The position numbers were made by a program, and so were the translations under genes. The notes beneath the pieces were generated by a model. That model was not told the origin of the DNA. It made no database searches and saw only the letters and a program-made list of their open reading frames with translations. Shown here one piece after another: positions 29,910-38,047 of a DNA stretch of 64,000 nucleotides. The DNA comes from Asaia platycodi JCM 25414 (lineage in GTDB: Bacteria; Pseudomonadota; Alphaproteobacteria; Acetobacterales; Acetobacteraceae). The stretch spans positions 186,001-250,000 of the forward strand of contig NZ_BAKW01000003.1 in NCBI RefSeq assembly GCF_000614545.1. Reading direction: 5' to 3'. Positions within the stretch are counted from its first letter, which is position 1. Each line of letters starts with the position of its first letter.

Positions 29910-31370
29910 TCAGGGAAGCCTGTACATCTGCACATCGTCAGGCAGGGTAAGCGGAATGAGCTTGTAGCAGATCATGGGAGTTCCGCGCAGCATCCGGCAG
30001 AAGCGCGGGCTTTCGACCTGGCCGAGCCAGGACGCCGGCACATCCGGCTGCTCGCTCTCACGCAGGATGAGCATCGCCTTGTGCGGATGCTGGAGATCGC
30101 GCCCCAGATAGGCCCAGCGCTTGTCATAGCTGAACAGGGCATGACCCGGATCGTGATAGGCGATGATCGTCGCCAGCGCGTAATCTCCTGCAACCAGCGC
30201 CTCATCTTTCGGTAGTGCCGCACGCACGCGCTGCGTCAGGCCCGACCAGTCCGCCGTCTGGCGTGCGATGACGTCGTGATGGGCGGAAAGCTTCAGAGGC
30301 GAAAAAATGCCCTGTACCGTGACGAGACCGGTCAGGATCAGACCGAGCGCGCTTGCCAGCCCGATACGCCGTCCCGTTGCAGCGGCGGCAAGAGCGGCGG
30401 CGGGGTAAACCACGACCGGCCAATTGGCCTGAACCCGCCCGCCAAAAGCATGCTGCATGAAGACCGCAATCGGTACGACGCACAGACAGGCCAGTAGACG
30501 CGCAACCAGATCGTCACCGGCACGTCTGAGGCACCAGACCAGACCGATGCAGAACAGGCCGAAAATCAACGGAGTTGCGAGACCGATTTGCCCCCCGGCC
30601 AGTTCGGCCAGAAAATTCAGGGCGCGTAGGGGATGCCAGTCTCCAGCTCTGCCGCCCTGCTTGGCAAAGCTCGCCCAGTGGTGAGTCGCGTTCCAGAACA
30701 GCACGGGGGCGATCGTGCATAGCCCCGTGACACACCCGCCGATTAACCAGAGCCAGTGTCGTCGTATAGAGGGGCTCGACAGTGCCCAGAGACCGCCGCC
30801 GAGAGCGGGCAGAACAGCAGTATATTTGCTGTCAAAGGCCAGGCCGAAAAATACACCTATGCCGAGCCACCAGACTGGCTGCCCGGTTTTGACCAGACGC
30901 CCCAGCGCCCAGAGCGCCCAGGCGAGAAAAAAGACCAGCGGTGTGTCGGGCGTTGCGGTAGCGGCGCCCAGCCCCAGCATGAGCGTGGCATTGAGCAACA
31001 GTGCCGCGCGATACCCTGCGGCACGGCTACCCAGAAGATCGCGCCCCGCGCAGAAAAGCGCGACAGAGCCAAGCAGCGCCGAAATCGGGCCGCACAGCCT
31101 TATGCCAAGCGCGTTATCGCCGAACAAAGCCGTGCCCAGGCCTATCCAGAGCGCCACCATGGGCGGATGGTCGAGATAGCCCGGTTGGAGGTGCTGAGAC
31201 CAGAGCCAGTAATAGGCCTCATCCGGCGTCACGCCGAGGCGGGCAGCGAGAGCAAGACGCAGCAGCGTCAACCCGATCAGCAGAACCCAGAAAAAAACAA
31301 CTGCGCGTGTTCCGCACAACCGGAACACGCTGAAATTGTCAGCGCCAGACGAGGGTAGAGGCAATCGCAT
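29910..31370 (-). CDS. ArnT/GT39-type membrane glycosyltransferase
   Basis: Polytopic glycosyltransferase of the PMT/ArnT (GT83/GT39-like) group, about 486 aa with ten or more hydrophobic segments. The first periplasmic loop reads GVTPDEAYYWLWSQHLQPGYLDHPPM, the family's catalytic DEAYYW motif. Such enzymes move a sugar from a polyprenyl-phosphate donor to a lipid or protein acceptor at the periplasmic face. It overlaps the end of the DPM1-like gene by about 30 bases (start at 31370; an earlier Met at 31388 is possible), so the upstream gene probably makes its lipid-linked sugar donor. Confidence 0.88.
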   Translation of the reverse strand: MRLPLPSSGADNFSVFRLCGTRAVVFFWVLLIGLTLLRLALAARLGVTPDEAYYWLWSQHLQPGYLDHPPMVALWIGLGTALFGDNALGIRLCGPISALLGSVALFCAGRDLLGSRAAGYRAALLLNATLMLGLGAATATPDTPLVFFLAWALWALGRLVKTGQPVWWLGIGVFFGLAFDSKYTAVLPALGGGLWALSSPSIRRHWLWLIGGCVTGLCTIAPVLFWNATHHWASFAKQGGRAGDWHPLRALNFLAELAGGQIGLATPLIFGLFCIGLVWCLRRAGDDLVARLLACLCVVPIAVFMQHAFGGRVQANWPVVVYPAAALAAAATGRRIGLASALGLILTGLVTVQGIFSPLKLSAHHDVIARQTADWSGLTQRVRAALPKDEALVAGDYALATIIAYHDPGHALFSYDKRWAYLGRDLQHPHKAMLILRESEQPDVPASWLGQVESPRFCRMLRGTPMICYKLIPLTLPDDVQMYRLP

Positions 31371-32429
31371 AATTCCAGACCACGCCAATCACAGCACCCG
31401 CTGCGCTGGCCCGGCTCCAATGTCCATGGGTGTCATAAAGAAGCTGAGCCACCCCGATATTGCCGAAAGCCCCTATCGTGGCGCCTAAGACGAAAATACA
31501 GAGGCCTGGCAGCCAGCGTTTTCCCCGTAGCGGGCGATCGAGATAGGTAACACGGTTATTAAGCTGAAAATTGACGAGAATGGCACAGGCTGTGCCGATC
31601 ACCTGACTGATCTGAAAATCCGCCCCCGCGAACCGCGCCGTTTCCGAAACCAGAAGATTGACAGCAATGCCGACAAGCCCGACCGCAGCGAAAATAACGA
31701 AGCGCGTTGGCAGCCAGCCGCCACAAGCGCGCTCGATCAGCATGCCGAGAAACTGCACCATGACCAGCGGGCTGAGCTTGCTCTCTCCCGCGATACGGGG
31801 CCGAAAAACGAACGGCACCTCGATCAAGCGCGACGTATGGGGCACGGACAGCACCAGCTCGAGCAGGATCTTGAACCCCGTGCCGGTCAGACGCGGTACG
31901 GCCTGCTCGAAAACAGGGCGCCTCATGGCGAAAAAACCACTCATCGGATCGGAGAGCGTCATGGGCAGGATGCTCTGAGCCAGCTTGATCCCCGCCTGTG
32001 ACAGCACATGACGCCAGCGATTGGCCAGCCCACTGCTATCGCCGCCTTTTACATGGCGGCTCGCCACAGCGATATCGGCGCGATTGTCGAGGAGCGGTGT
32101 GACGAGGTCACGCAGGATGGCTTCATCGTGCTGCAGATCGCCATCCATCACAGCAATCACCGGCGCCGTCGAAGACAGCGCCCCTTCGATGACCGCAGAA
32201 GAGAGACCTCGGCGCCCAACGCGGCGAATCAACCGTACACGCGGGTCTGACTGCGCTGCGCGCTCGACTTCCTGAGACGTGCATCGGGAGAGTCGTCATC
32301 GACGAACACGATCTCCCATTTTACTCCTTCGAGGGCACGCGTCACACCCGCGATCAGCGGTGCGACGTTGGGCGCCTCGTTATAACAGGGGATGACGAGT
32401 GTCAGATCCGCAGGGAGCGGCTGAATCAT
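31339..32429 (-). CDS. GT2 polyprenyl-phosphate glycosyltransferase fused to GtrA domain (one frame break)
   Basis: Two-domain protein, about 363 aa. The N-terminal GT2 (DPM1-like) domain shows LTLVIPCYNEAPNVAPLIAG, IVFVDDDSPD, VIAVMDGDLQHD (DxD) and SDPMSGFFAMRR; the C-terminal GtrA domain has four hydrophobic segments (FVIFAAVGLVGIAVNLLVSE, QVIGTACAILVNFQLNNRVT Y ...). The break near 32280 is mended by one base. Function inferred: loads a sugar onto polyprenyl phosphate and flips it for the downstream ArnT-like enzyme. The start ATG overlaps the Lrp stop by four bases. Confidence 0.88.
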
Positions 32430-32980
32430 ACCGGAACGCCAGCCCTGCTCAGGCTGGTACGGATCGTCTGAAGGGTCTGCACCCGCACAACATGGTTGAG
32501 ATCGGTCAATCGCTTGGTCAGATGATTCTGATGCGCGGCGTCACGCGCGACCAGACGCACCAAAAATCGCCACCACCACGTATCATGTGACATTCACGCA
32601 CCTCGGCCCAGCCGGCGATTTCGGCCTCGAAGGCTTCGAGCACGCTGCCTTTCTGGCTTTCGAGCCCGATCAGCGCAAAAAAAGTGAGAGACCAGCCCAG
32701 CTTCGACGCATTGACGTCGGCATGATAGCCCTCGATCACGCCGACTTCTTCCAGGCGTCTGACACGCCTTAGACAAGGCGGCGCCGAGATGCCGGTGCGT
32801 CGGGCCAGCTCCACATTGGTCATGCGACCGTCACGCTGAAGTTCGGCCACGATCTGACGATCGATCGGATCGAGATCGACAATACCAGCGGCTGAGGGTC
32901 CCTGAGAGTGCCCCCGCAGGCGTATCGCCCCGCGACAGACCAGGATGGAAATGGGGGTCTTCTGGATCGTTGTCAGTCAT
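32426..32980 (-). CDS. Lrp/AsnC family regulator (frame breaks)
   Basis: Winged-helix regulator. The helix-turn-helix is LDPIDRQIVAELQRDGRMTNVELARRTGISAPPCLRRVRRLEEVGVIEGYHA, followed by the RAM domain. A missing T near 32560 (run of five T) breaks the frame; restored, it reads GGGDFLVRLVARDAAHQNHL TKRL and ends SLSRAGVPV at 32426. The N-terminus is uncertain: no ATG lies in the core frame; an ATG at 32980 (MTDNDPEDPHF) would fit only if two further bases are missing near 32900-32920. Divergent from trxB, a known alphaproteobacterial pairing. Confidence 0.82.
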
Positions 32981-33133
32981 CGTCACCGTGAGGGTCGGTC
33001 AAAACTAGTCGGTTGGCAGGCGCGCTGCATCACCTATATCTGCATCATGACCCAAGAGCCATGTCTCTTGATACATGTCTCTTCACATTGGCTCGGCGCG
33101 CATGCTCCCGGGCCCAGACCGAGGACCCCACCA

Positions 33134-34090
33134 GTGAGCCAGAGTTTCAAGACCGATCTGCTCGTCATCGGCGCCGGGCCGGCGGGCTACACCGCAGCCA
33201 TCTATGCCGCGCGCGCCAATCTCAAACCGATTCTGGTAGCCGGGCTACAGCCTGGTGGCCAGTTAACGATCACAACCGAGGTCGAAAACTATCCCGGATT
33301 TGCCGAACCGGTTCAAGGACCCTGGCTGGTCGAACAGATGCGGCTCCAAGCCGAGCACGTTGGCACACAGATCCATTATGATCTGATTACCAATGTGCGC
33401 TTCGACCAGAAAACCGAAGACGGCTATTTCACGCTGACTGCCGATTCCGGCGCGGTCTATCTGGCCCGTACCGTCGTGATTGCGACCGGCGCCCAGGCCA
33501 AGTGGCTCGGTCTGCCCTCTGAAGCCCGCCTTCAGAGCGGCGGCGTATCTGCCTGCGCCACCTGTGACGGTTTTTTCTATCGTGGCAAGAAAGTTGCGGT
33601 TATCGGGGGCGGCAACACGGCTGTCGAGGAGGCGCTTTATCTCACGCATCACGCCGATCATGTGACGCTGATCCATCGCCGCGATACGCTGCGTGCCGAG
33701 CGCATTCTGCAGGACCGGTTGTTCGCTAATCCAAAAATCACGGTGCTCTGGAATCATGCGGTCGAGGAAATTCTCGGCGCGGGCAAGCCAGAGGTCGTAT
33801 GCGGCGTCAGGCTGCGCGACACGCAGGACAACAGCGAGCAGAGCCTGAATGTGGACGGGGTTTTCGTCGCCATCGGTCACACCCCGAACACGGCTCCCTT
33901 CCGCGAAACGCTCGATTGCGACTCCGAAGGCTACATCCTGACAACACCGGGCAGCACCAGGACATCGATTCCTGGCGTATTCGCGGCAGGTGACGTACAG
34001 GACAAGAAATTCCGACAGGCCATTACTGCCGCTGGAACCGGATGCATGGCCGCGCTTGAGGCCGAGCATCTTCTTGCTGGATTGTCCTGA
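33134..34090 (+). CDS. trxB: Thioredoxin reductase
   Basis: NADPH-dependent flavoprotein that reduces thioredoxin, about 318 aa. The FAD site is LVIGAGPAGYTAAIYAARAN, the redox motif ACATCDG (Cys-Ala-Thr-Cys), the NADPH site VIGGGNTAVEEALYL with HRRDTLRAE, and the C-terminal FAD segment GVFAAGDVQDKKFRQAITAAGTGCMAA. The frame opens at 32945, but conservation places the start at the GTG at 33134 (SQSFKTDLLV), with GAGGAC about 8 bases before. Lies between divergent lrp and co-oriented lysR. Confidence 0.96.
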   Translation: MSQSFKTDLLVIGAGPAGYTAAIYAARANLKPILVAGLQPGGQLTITTEVENYPGFAEPVQGPWLVEQMRLQAEHVGTQIHYDLITNVRFDQKTEDGYFTLTADSGAVYLARTVVIATGAQAKWLGLPSEARLQSGGVSACATCDGFFYRGKKVAVIGGGNTAVEEALYLTHHADHVTLIHRRDTLRAERILQDRLFANPKITVLWNHAVEEILGAGKPEVVCGVRLRDTQDNSEQSLNVDGVFVAIGHTPNTAPFRETLDCDSEGYILTTPGSTRTSIPGVFAAGDVQDKKFRQAITAAGTGCMAALEAEHLLAGLS

Positions 34091-34132
34091 GGGCGAGATC
34101 GTTATTCTTGCGTAAGATCTGCTGCATAAAAT

Positions 34133-34164
34133 GACTTGGCAGCGTCAAAGAATGCTGCCAAGTC
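34133..34164 (+). promoter_or_regulatory. Perfect hairpin between trxB and lysR
   Basis: GACTTGGCAGC and GCTGCCAAGTC form a perfect 11-base stem around a 10-base loop. No T-run follows. It is followed at once by AAGGAG and, 12 bases on, an ATG (34182) that opens a short frame of about 35 codons overlapping the lysR start. It may be a leader or operator; terminator activity is less likely. Confidence 0.5.
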
Positions 34165-34266
34165 AAGGAGATCAACATTTCATGACCGCACGGGACACTG
34201 GCAGACGTTCAAGCCTGACAGGCCCTTTTCTGTCCTGCGGTCGGAGACGAGCTCTAGGAAAGCCGC

Positions 34267-35157
34267 ATGGACTGGGACAAACTGCGTATCTTCCATGCTG
34301 TTGCTGAAGCTGGGTCTTTCACTCACGCCGGAGACAGGCTCAATCTCAGCCAGTCTGCCGTGTCACGCCAGATCTCTGCTCTGGAAGAAACACTCAACGT
34401 TCCCCTGTTTCACCGCCATGCGCGTGGGCTGATCCTGACCGAACAGGGCGAGACACTCAACCATACGGTCCGAGAGGTCTTCTCCAAGCTCTCTCTCACC
34501 CAGGCCTATCTGAGTGAAAGCAAGGTCAAAGCAAAGGGCGAGCTCAAGATCACCACCACTTCCGGGTTCGGGCTCGGCTGGCTCGCACCGAGGCTGAAAC
34601 GCTTTCTAGGGCTTCATCCCGATATCGAAGTAAGCCTCATCATGGAGGACACCGATCTCGATCTGGGTATGAGAGAGGCGGATGTGGCCATTCGCATGCA
34701 CCCGCCCCGTCAGGCCGATCTGATCCAGCGCCATCTGGCCAATTTCCTGATGCCAATCTACTCGAGCCAAGCCTATATCGATCAGCATGGCATGCCTACA
34801 AGCATCGCCGACCTGTCCCAGCATCATCTTGTCGGATTTGCCGGTCTGTCCCCACCGCTGCCCGATGCTTTCTGGCTGCTCGACCTCGTGCGACGACAAA
34901 GCCATGGCTCAGTGCGCAACAAGCTGGAAATCAACAGTTTTCCTGCCATTGCAAGCGCGGTCGCCAATGGCGCAGGAATCGGATCTCTGCCCACCTACCT
35001 CGCTCAGGCCCACCCGGAGCTGGTGCGTATTCTTCCTCATGAGCCCGTACCGACAGTGGAAGCGTTTTTCGTCTATCCCGAAGAACTCAAGATGTCGAAA
35101 CGCATCACCGTCTTGCGCGATTTTCTGCTGAGCGAAATTCAGAGCTCGAAGCTGTAA
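34267..35157 (+). CDS. LysR family transcriptional regulator
   Basis: A 296-aa LysR-type regulator. The N-terminal helix-turn-helix is MDWDKLRIFHAVAEAGSFTHAGDRLNLSQSAVSRQISALEETLNVPLFHRHARGLILTEQGE; the rest is a periplasmic-binding-like effector domain (LKITTTSGFGLGWLAPRLKRFL ... IASAVANGAGIGSLPTYLA). AGGAAA lies 8 bases before the ATG. The lrp/trxB/lysR arrangement is conserved in alphaproteobacteria; the effector is unknown. Confidence 0.93.
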   Translation: MDWDKLRIFHAVAEAGSFTHAGDRLNLSQSAVSRQISALEETLNVPLFHRHARGLILTEQGETLNHTVREVFSKLSLTQAYLSESKVKAKGELKITTTSGFGLGWLAPRLKRFLGLHPDIEVSLIMEDTDLDLGMREADVAIRMHPPRQADLIQRHLANFLMPIYSSQAYIDQHGMPTSIADLSQHHLVGFAGLSPPLPDAFWLLDLVRRQSHGSVRNKLEINSFPAIASAVANGAGIGSLPTYLAQAHPELVRILPHEPVPTVEAFFVYPEELKMSKRITVLRDFLLSEIQSSKL

Positions 35158-35233
35158 AGACGCGGGTTGCTACGCGCCTCACCGTCAGACGCGCCATTCC
35201 CGCACGGAACATGATCGAACCGAGGCCCGTTTA

Positions 35234-35530
35234 TCAGGCTTTTCGGGTATGCAGACGATTGACCCGTTCGCGCAGCTCCTTGCCGGCCTTGAAGAACGGG
35301 ATCGTCTTCTCGCCCACTGCAACACTCGATCCTGTCCGAGGATTGCGCCCCTGTCGGGCCTCCCTCTTCTTCACCACGAATGCCCCGAAACCGCGTATCT
35401 CGACCCGGTCGCCGCGTGAGAGAGCGGAAGAAATCTCGGACAGGATCGTCTGGACAATCAATTCGATGTCGCGAGCGCTCAGGTGAGGATGGGCGGCTGA
35501 GAGTTCAGCAATGAGTTCTGATTTCGTCAT
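35234..35530 (-). CDS. ihfB: Integration host factor subunit beta
   Basis: HU-family protein, 98 aa: [72 protein letters not shown] matches IHF-beta, with the RNPRTG arm tip. Partner of the alpha subunit at 19613. It follows sppA by 68 bases on the same strand, as in other alphaproteobacteria, though rpsA, often upstream, is absent here. Confidence 0.95.
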   Translation of the reverse strand: MTKSELIAELSAAHPHLSARDIELIVQTILSEISSALSRGDRVEIRGFGAFVVKKREARQGRNPRTGSSVAVGEKTIPFFKAGKELRERVNRLHTRKA

Positions 35531-35598
35531 GAAGAAAACTATGCGCTCTCGAAATCGATTGGACGCACCCTGAGGCGCGTCCGAGGACTATGATCTTC

Positions 35599-36542
35599 TC
35601 ACCGTGGCAAAATCGCTACCGCACCGTCAAGCTTCTGATAGGCGGTCATGGCTTCGACTGCCTGCGCGATACCGAACCAGTCGCCGCCGATCTTGCGCTC
35701 GAGACGACCAAGAAGCGAATGGGGGGTCTTCTCTATCTTGATTGTCCTCAAAGGCAGGTCTTTACCGCCATGTATCTGACCATGCAGCCACGCCAGTGCC
35801 TGATCTTCGTCACCCAGCTGATCGATCAGATGCAGGGGGACCGCCTGACGACCGGTATAGGGGCGACCATCGGCGAGGGCGCGAATTTCATCGACCGGGC
35901 GATGACGCCCCTTGGACACCATGGTCACGAACTGATCGAAAAGATCATCGACGATTCCCTGCAACATGACGCGCCCCTCAGGCTTGAGCGGCACGAAAGG
36001 CTGGGACTGATCCTTCATTGGACCTGACGTGATCGTATCGGTCGTCAGACCGATGCGACCGAGCAGACCCGATGCGTCGGGCCTGATCATGATGACGCCG
36101 ATCGAACCGGTAATGGTGGAGGAATACGCGAAGATACGCTGGGCCGAAACGGCGATCATATAACCCGCGGAGCAGCGGTGCCCTGCATCGAAACCGCGAC
36201 AGGCTTGTGCGCTGCGAATGAGGCCACGGCGTCATGCAATGCGACACCCCCGGTCACGCCGCCGCCGGGACTATCGATGACGAGAAGCAGGCCACGGATG
36301 TGGGGATCATGCTCCGCACGCCCGATCGCCTCGACCTGCGGTCGGACCTGATCGGAGATGACGCCCTTGATGTCGAAACGCGCAATCGCATCTGACGGAG
36401 GATGAGGGTGCGCAGGTACGAAGAGAGCGCCACCTGCGACGACGAGCGCTGCAAGGGCGACCCCTCGCCAGAGAACAAGGCGGCGACGCTGGTACCGGTT
36501 CACTGTACTGGTGTCATCCCCCGGCATCGTCTCATTCGTCAT
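35599..36542 (-). CDS. sppA: Signal peptide peptidase SppA, short form (one frame break)
   Basis: Membrane-anchored serine protease of family S49 that degrades cleaved signal peptides; about 314 aa, the single-domain form. One N-terminal membrane segment (LVLWRGVALAALVVAGGALF) precedes the protease domain with GLLLVIDSPGGG. A missing C near 36165 breaks the frame exactly at the active site; restored, it reads MQGTAASAGYMIAVSAQRIF AYSSTITGSIGV, giving the nucleophile Ser. The Lys of the dyad should lie in GLTTDTITSGPMKD. Directly upstream of ihfB. Confidence 0.93.
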
Positions 36543-36564
36543 GACTCACTTCCCCGTGCGGCAA

Positions 36565-36600
36565 TAAAAAAGGCAACTCACCACAAGATGAGTTGCCTTT
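36565..36600 (-). terminator. Rho-independent terminator of mucR
   Basis: AAAGGCAACTCA and TGAGTTGCCTTT form a perfect 12-base stem with an 8-base loop; on the minus strand it is followed by TTTT. It ends mucR transcription 30 bases past its stop. Confidence 0.95.
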
Positions 36601-36629
36601 GAGAACTAGTCTACAAGGTAAAGGCAGAA

Positions 36630-37121
36630 TCAGGCCTTTTTCGCACGTCCACGACGGGCCGGGCGCTCTTCACCCTCGGTGCCTTCAGCAGCGGATGCAC
36701 GGGCCGCCGCATCGACACCGGCATTGATCTTGCGACCCAGACCGATTTCACGGGCGAGGTGCGAACGACGCTCGGCGTAATTCGGCGCGACCAAGGGGTA
36801 GTCGCTCGGCAGGCCCCAGCGCTCGCGATACTGCTCAGGCGTCATGCCATAGGCGCTCTGAAGATGGCGCTTGAGCATCTTCAGCTTCTTACCGTCTTCA
36901 AGGCAAACGATGTAATCGGGGAAAACCGAACGCTTGATCGGCACTGCAGGCTGCGGACGTTCCGGCTCGGGATCAGCCTGCCCAGCACCCTGAAGCGCGT
37001 TGTATACTTGCTTGATCATCCCCGGAAGTTCGTCACCGGCCATGGGATTATTAGCAACATGAGATGAAACAATCTGAGCGGTCAGCTCGAGCAGGGCGAC
37101 GTTGGTTTCAGACTCTGACAT
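36630..37121 (-). CDS. mucR: MucR/Ros family zinc-finger regulator
   Basis: A 163-aa MucR/Ros protein: LTAQIVSSHVANNPMAGDELPGMIKQVYNAL at the N-terminus, then SVFPDYIVCLEDGKKLKMLKRHLQSAYGMTPEQYRERWGLPSDYPLVAPNYAERRS, the family's zinc-finger DNA-binding core (first zinc ligand Cys, later His-Leu pattern partly kept), and a basic tail. MucR proteins bind AT-rich DNA in an H-NS-like way and often repress their own gene. Here the 350 bases upstream are strikingly AT-rich, which fits autoregulation. Confidence 0.93.
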   Translation of the reverse strand: MSESETNVALLELTAQIVSSHVANNPMAGDELPGMIKQVYNALQGAGQADPEPERPQPAVPIKRSVFPDYIVCLEDGKKLKMLKRHLQSAYGMTPEQYRERWGLPSDYPLVAPNYAERRSHLAREIGLGRKINAGVDAAARASAAEGTEGEERPARRGRAKKA

Positions 37122-37480
37122 TTATTTTCTCTTTGTTGAAGTTTAACTCTTTTAACTAGATCTTTTATACCATCATCTTTGTGAGGTAAATAGGTTTAAC
37201 GATTTCTTCTCTCGTTTTTATTCTCTTCATCATATCTTGTTAAAAGCAACTTGAATTCACAATGTTTCCTTCATCCACTCAAGAAAATAATCCTTATTCG
37301 TTATGGTTGAAAGCATTTTTTGCTGAATATTTCGTCAATTCTCGTCAAAATATAATAGAATATGTTTGTAAATTTTTTGATAAATCAAGGATACCTGGTC
37401 ATGTTTTTTTTATCCTCAAAGGTGAGTGCTGAAAGAATAAAAGATTATTGAATATTTAACGACCTCTATTCTTGAGTCTT
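37122..37480. promoter_or_regulatory. AT-rich island upstream of mucR
   Basis: About 350 bases with roughly 30 percent GC, against about 60 percent around it, rich in T-runs and A/T tracts (for example TTTTAACTAGATCTTTTATA). It includes the mucR promoter and a 56-codon frame on the plus strand. MucR-type proteins favour such DNA. It could be an autoregulatory platform or a small acquired segment. Confidence 0.55.
37262..37432 (+). CDS. Candidate small protein, 56 aa, in AT-rich island
   Basis: An ATG-started frame of 56 codons, MFPSSTQENNPYSLWLKAFF... ending ILKGEC, lies entirely in the AT-rich island. The product is rich in aromatic residues with an amphipathic look (LKAFFAEYFVNSRQNIIEYV). 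I recognise no family and see no convincing ribosome site before the ATG. In DNA of this composition stops are frequent, so a frame this long is mildly unexpected. It may be real or chance. Confidence 0.25.
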   Translation: MFPSSTQENNPYSLWLKAFFAEYFVNSRQNIIEYVCKFFDKSRIPGHVFFILKGEC

Positions 37481-38047
37481 TTCATCAAACCGCCCTGCTC
37501 TGATCCTTCATGATGCGCCATCTTCTATGCGAAGGAATATGGCAACAACAAGAACAGACAGTTTTGTCCGGTTCATGAGAGCGCGATTCGGTTAACCGGA
37601 ATTTTCCGCATGATCGCAGCTGGCTGACTGAACGGTTCTTCCGACATACCTGACAGGTCAAGCCTATCAACTGCTCAGTATCCAATTGATACCCAAGAAA
37701 CACTTCCGTAACGAAGCGGGTCGAATCTCAATATGCGTCTCTCCCAATGATCTGCTCGCTCTGCGCCGAGGCATGTTCGCGTGAGATCACCCCATCAATA
37801 ACGAATGTTAACTATTTTTTTGCTCGCCAAACTCGCTCTTACGATTGCAAGCGGTCTCGCGACGGTTTTCGTACCCCCGGCGTCGCAACACCCACTCTTT
37901 CTGAAATTATTCTGCGGCTATACCCGACTCGAATTAATGAATGTTTAGACCGTCAGGGACCCGATGCGCTTTTCTTCGGTCTGGCAGACTGTCATCATGA
38001 TAACTTCTGTGCCTCATCGTCCTTTTTCAACCGTGTGAATCCCGGTC
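37433..38047. other. Intergenic stretch without convincing genes
   Basis: About 600 bases between the island and the FUSC gene. Frames here (a 72-codon minus frame at 37485-37703 and a plus frame from 37747) lack motifs and ribosome sites. Short inverted repeats are visible: CGGTTAACCG near 37592 and GTATC-N5-GATAC near 37680. The second half probably holds the FUSC promoter. Confidence 0.4.

Noticed and set aside
37485-37703. 72-codon minus-strand frame with several cysteines
   Set aside because: No ribosome site or family pattern; the cysteines are not spaced like a zinc finger.
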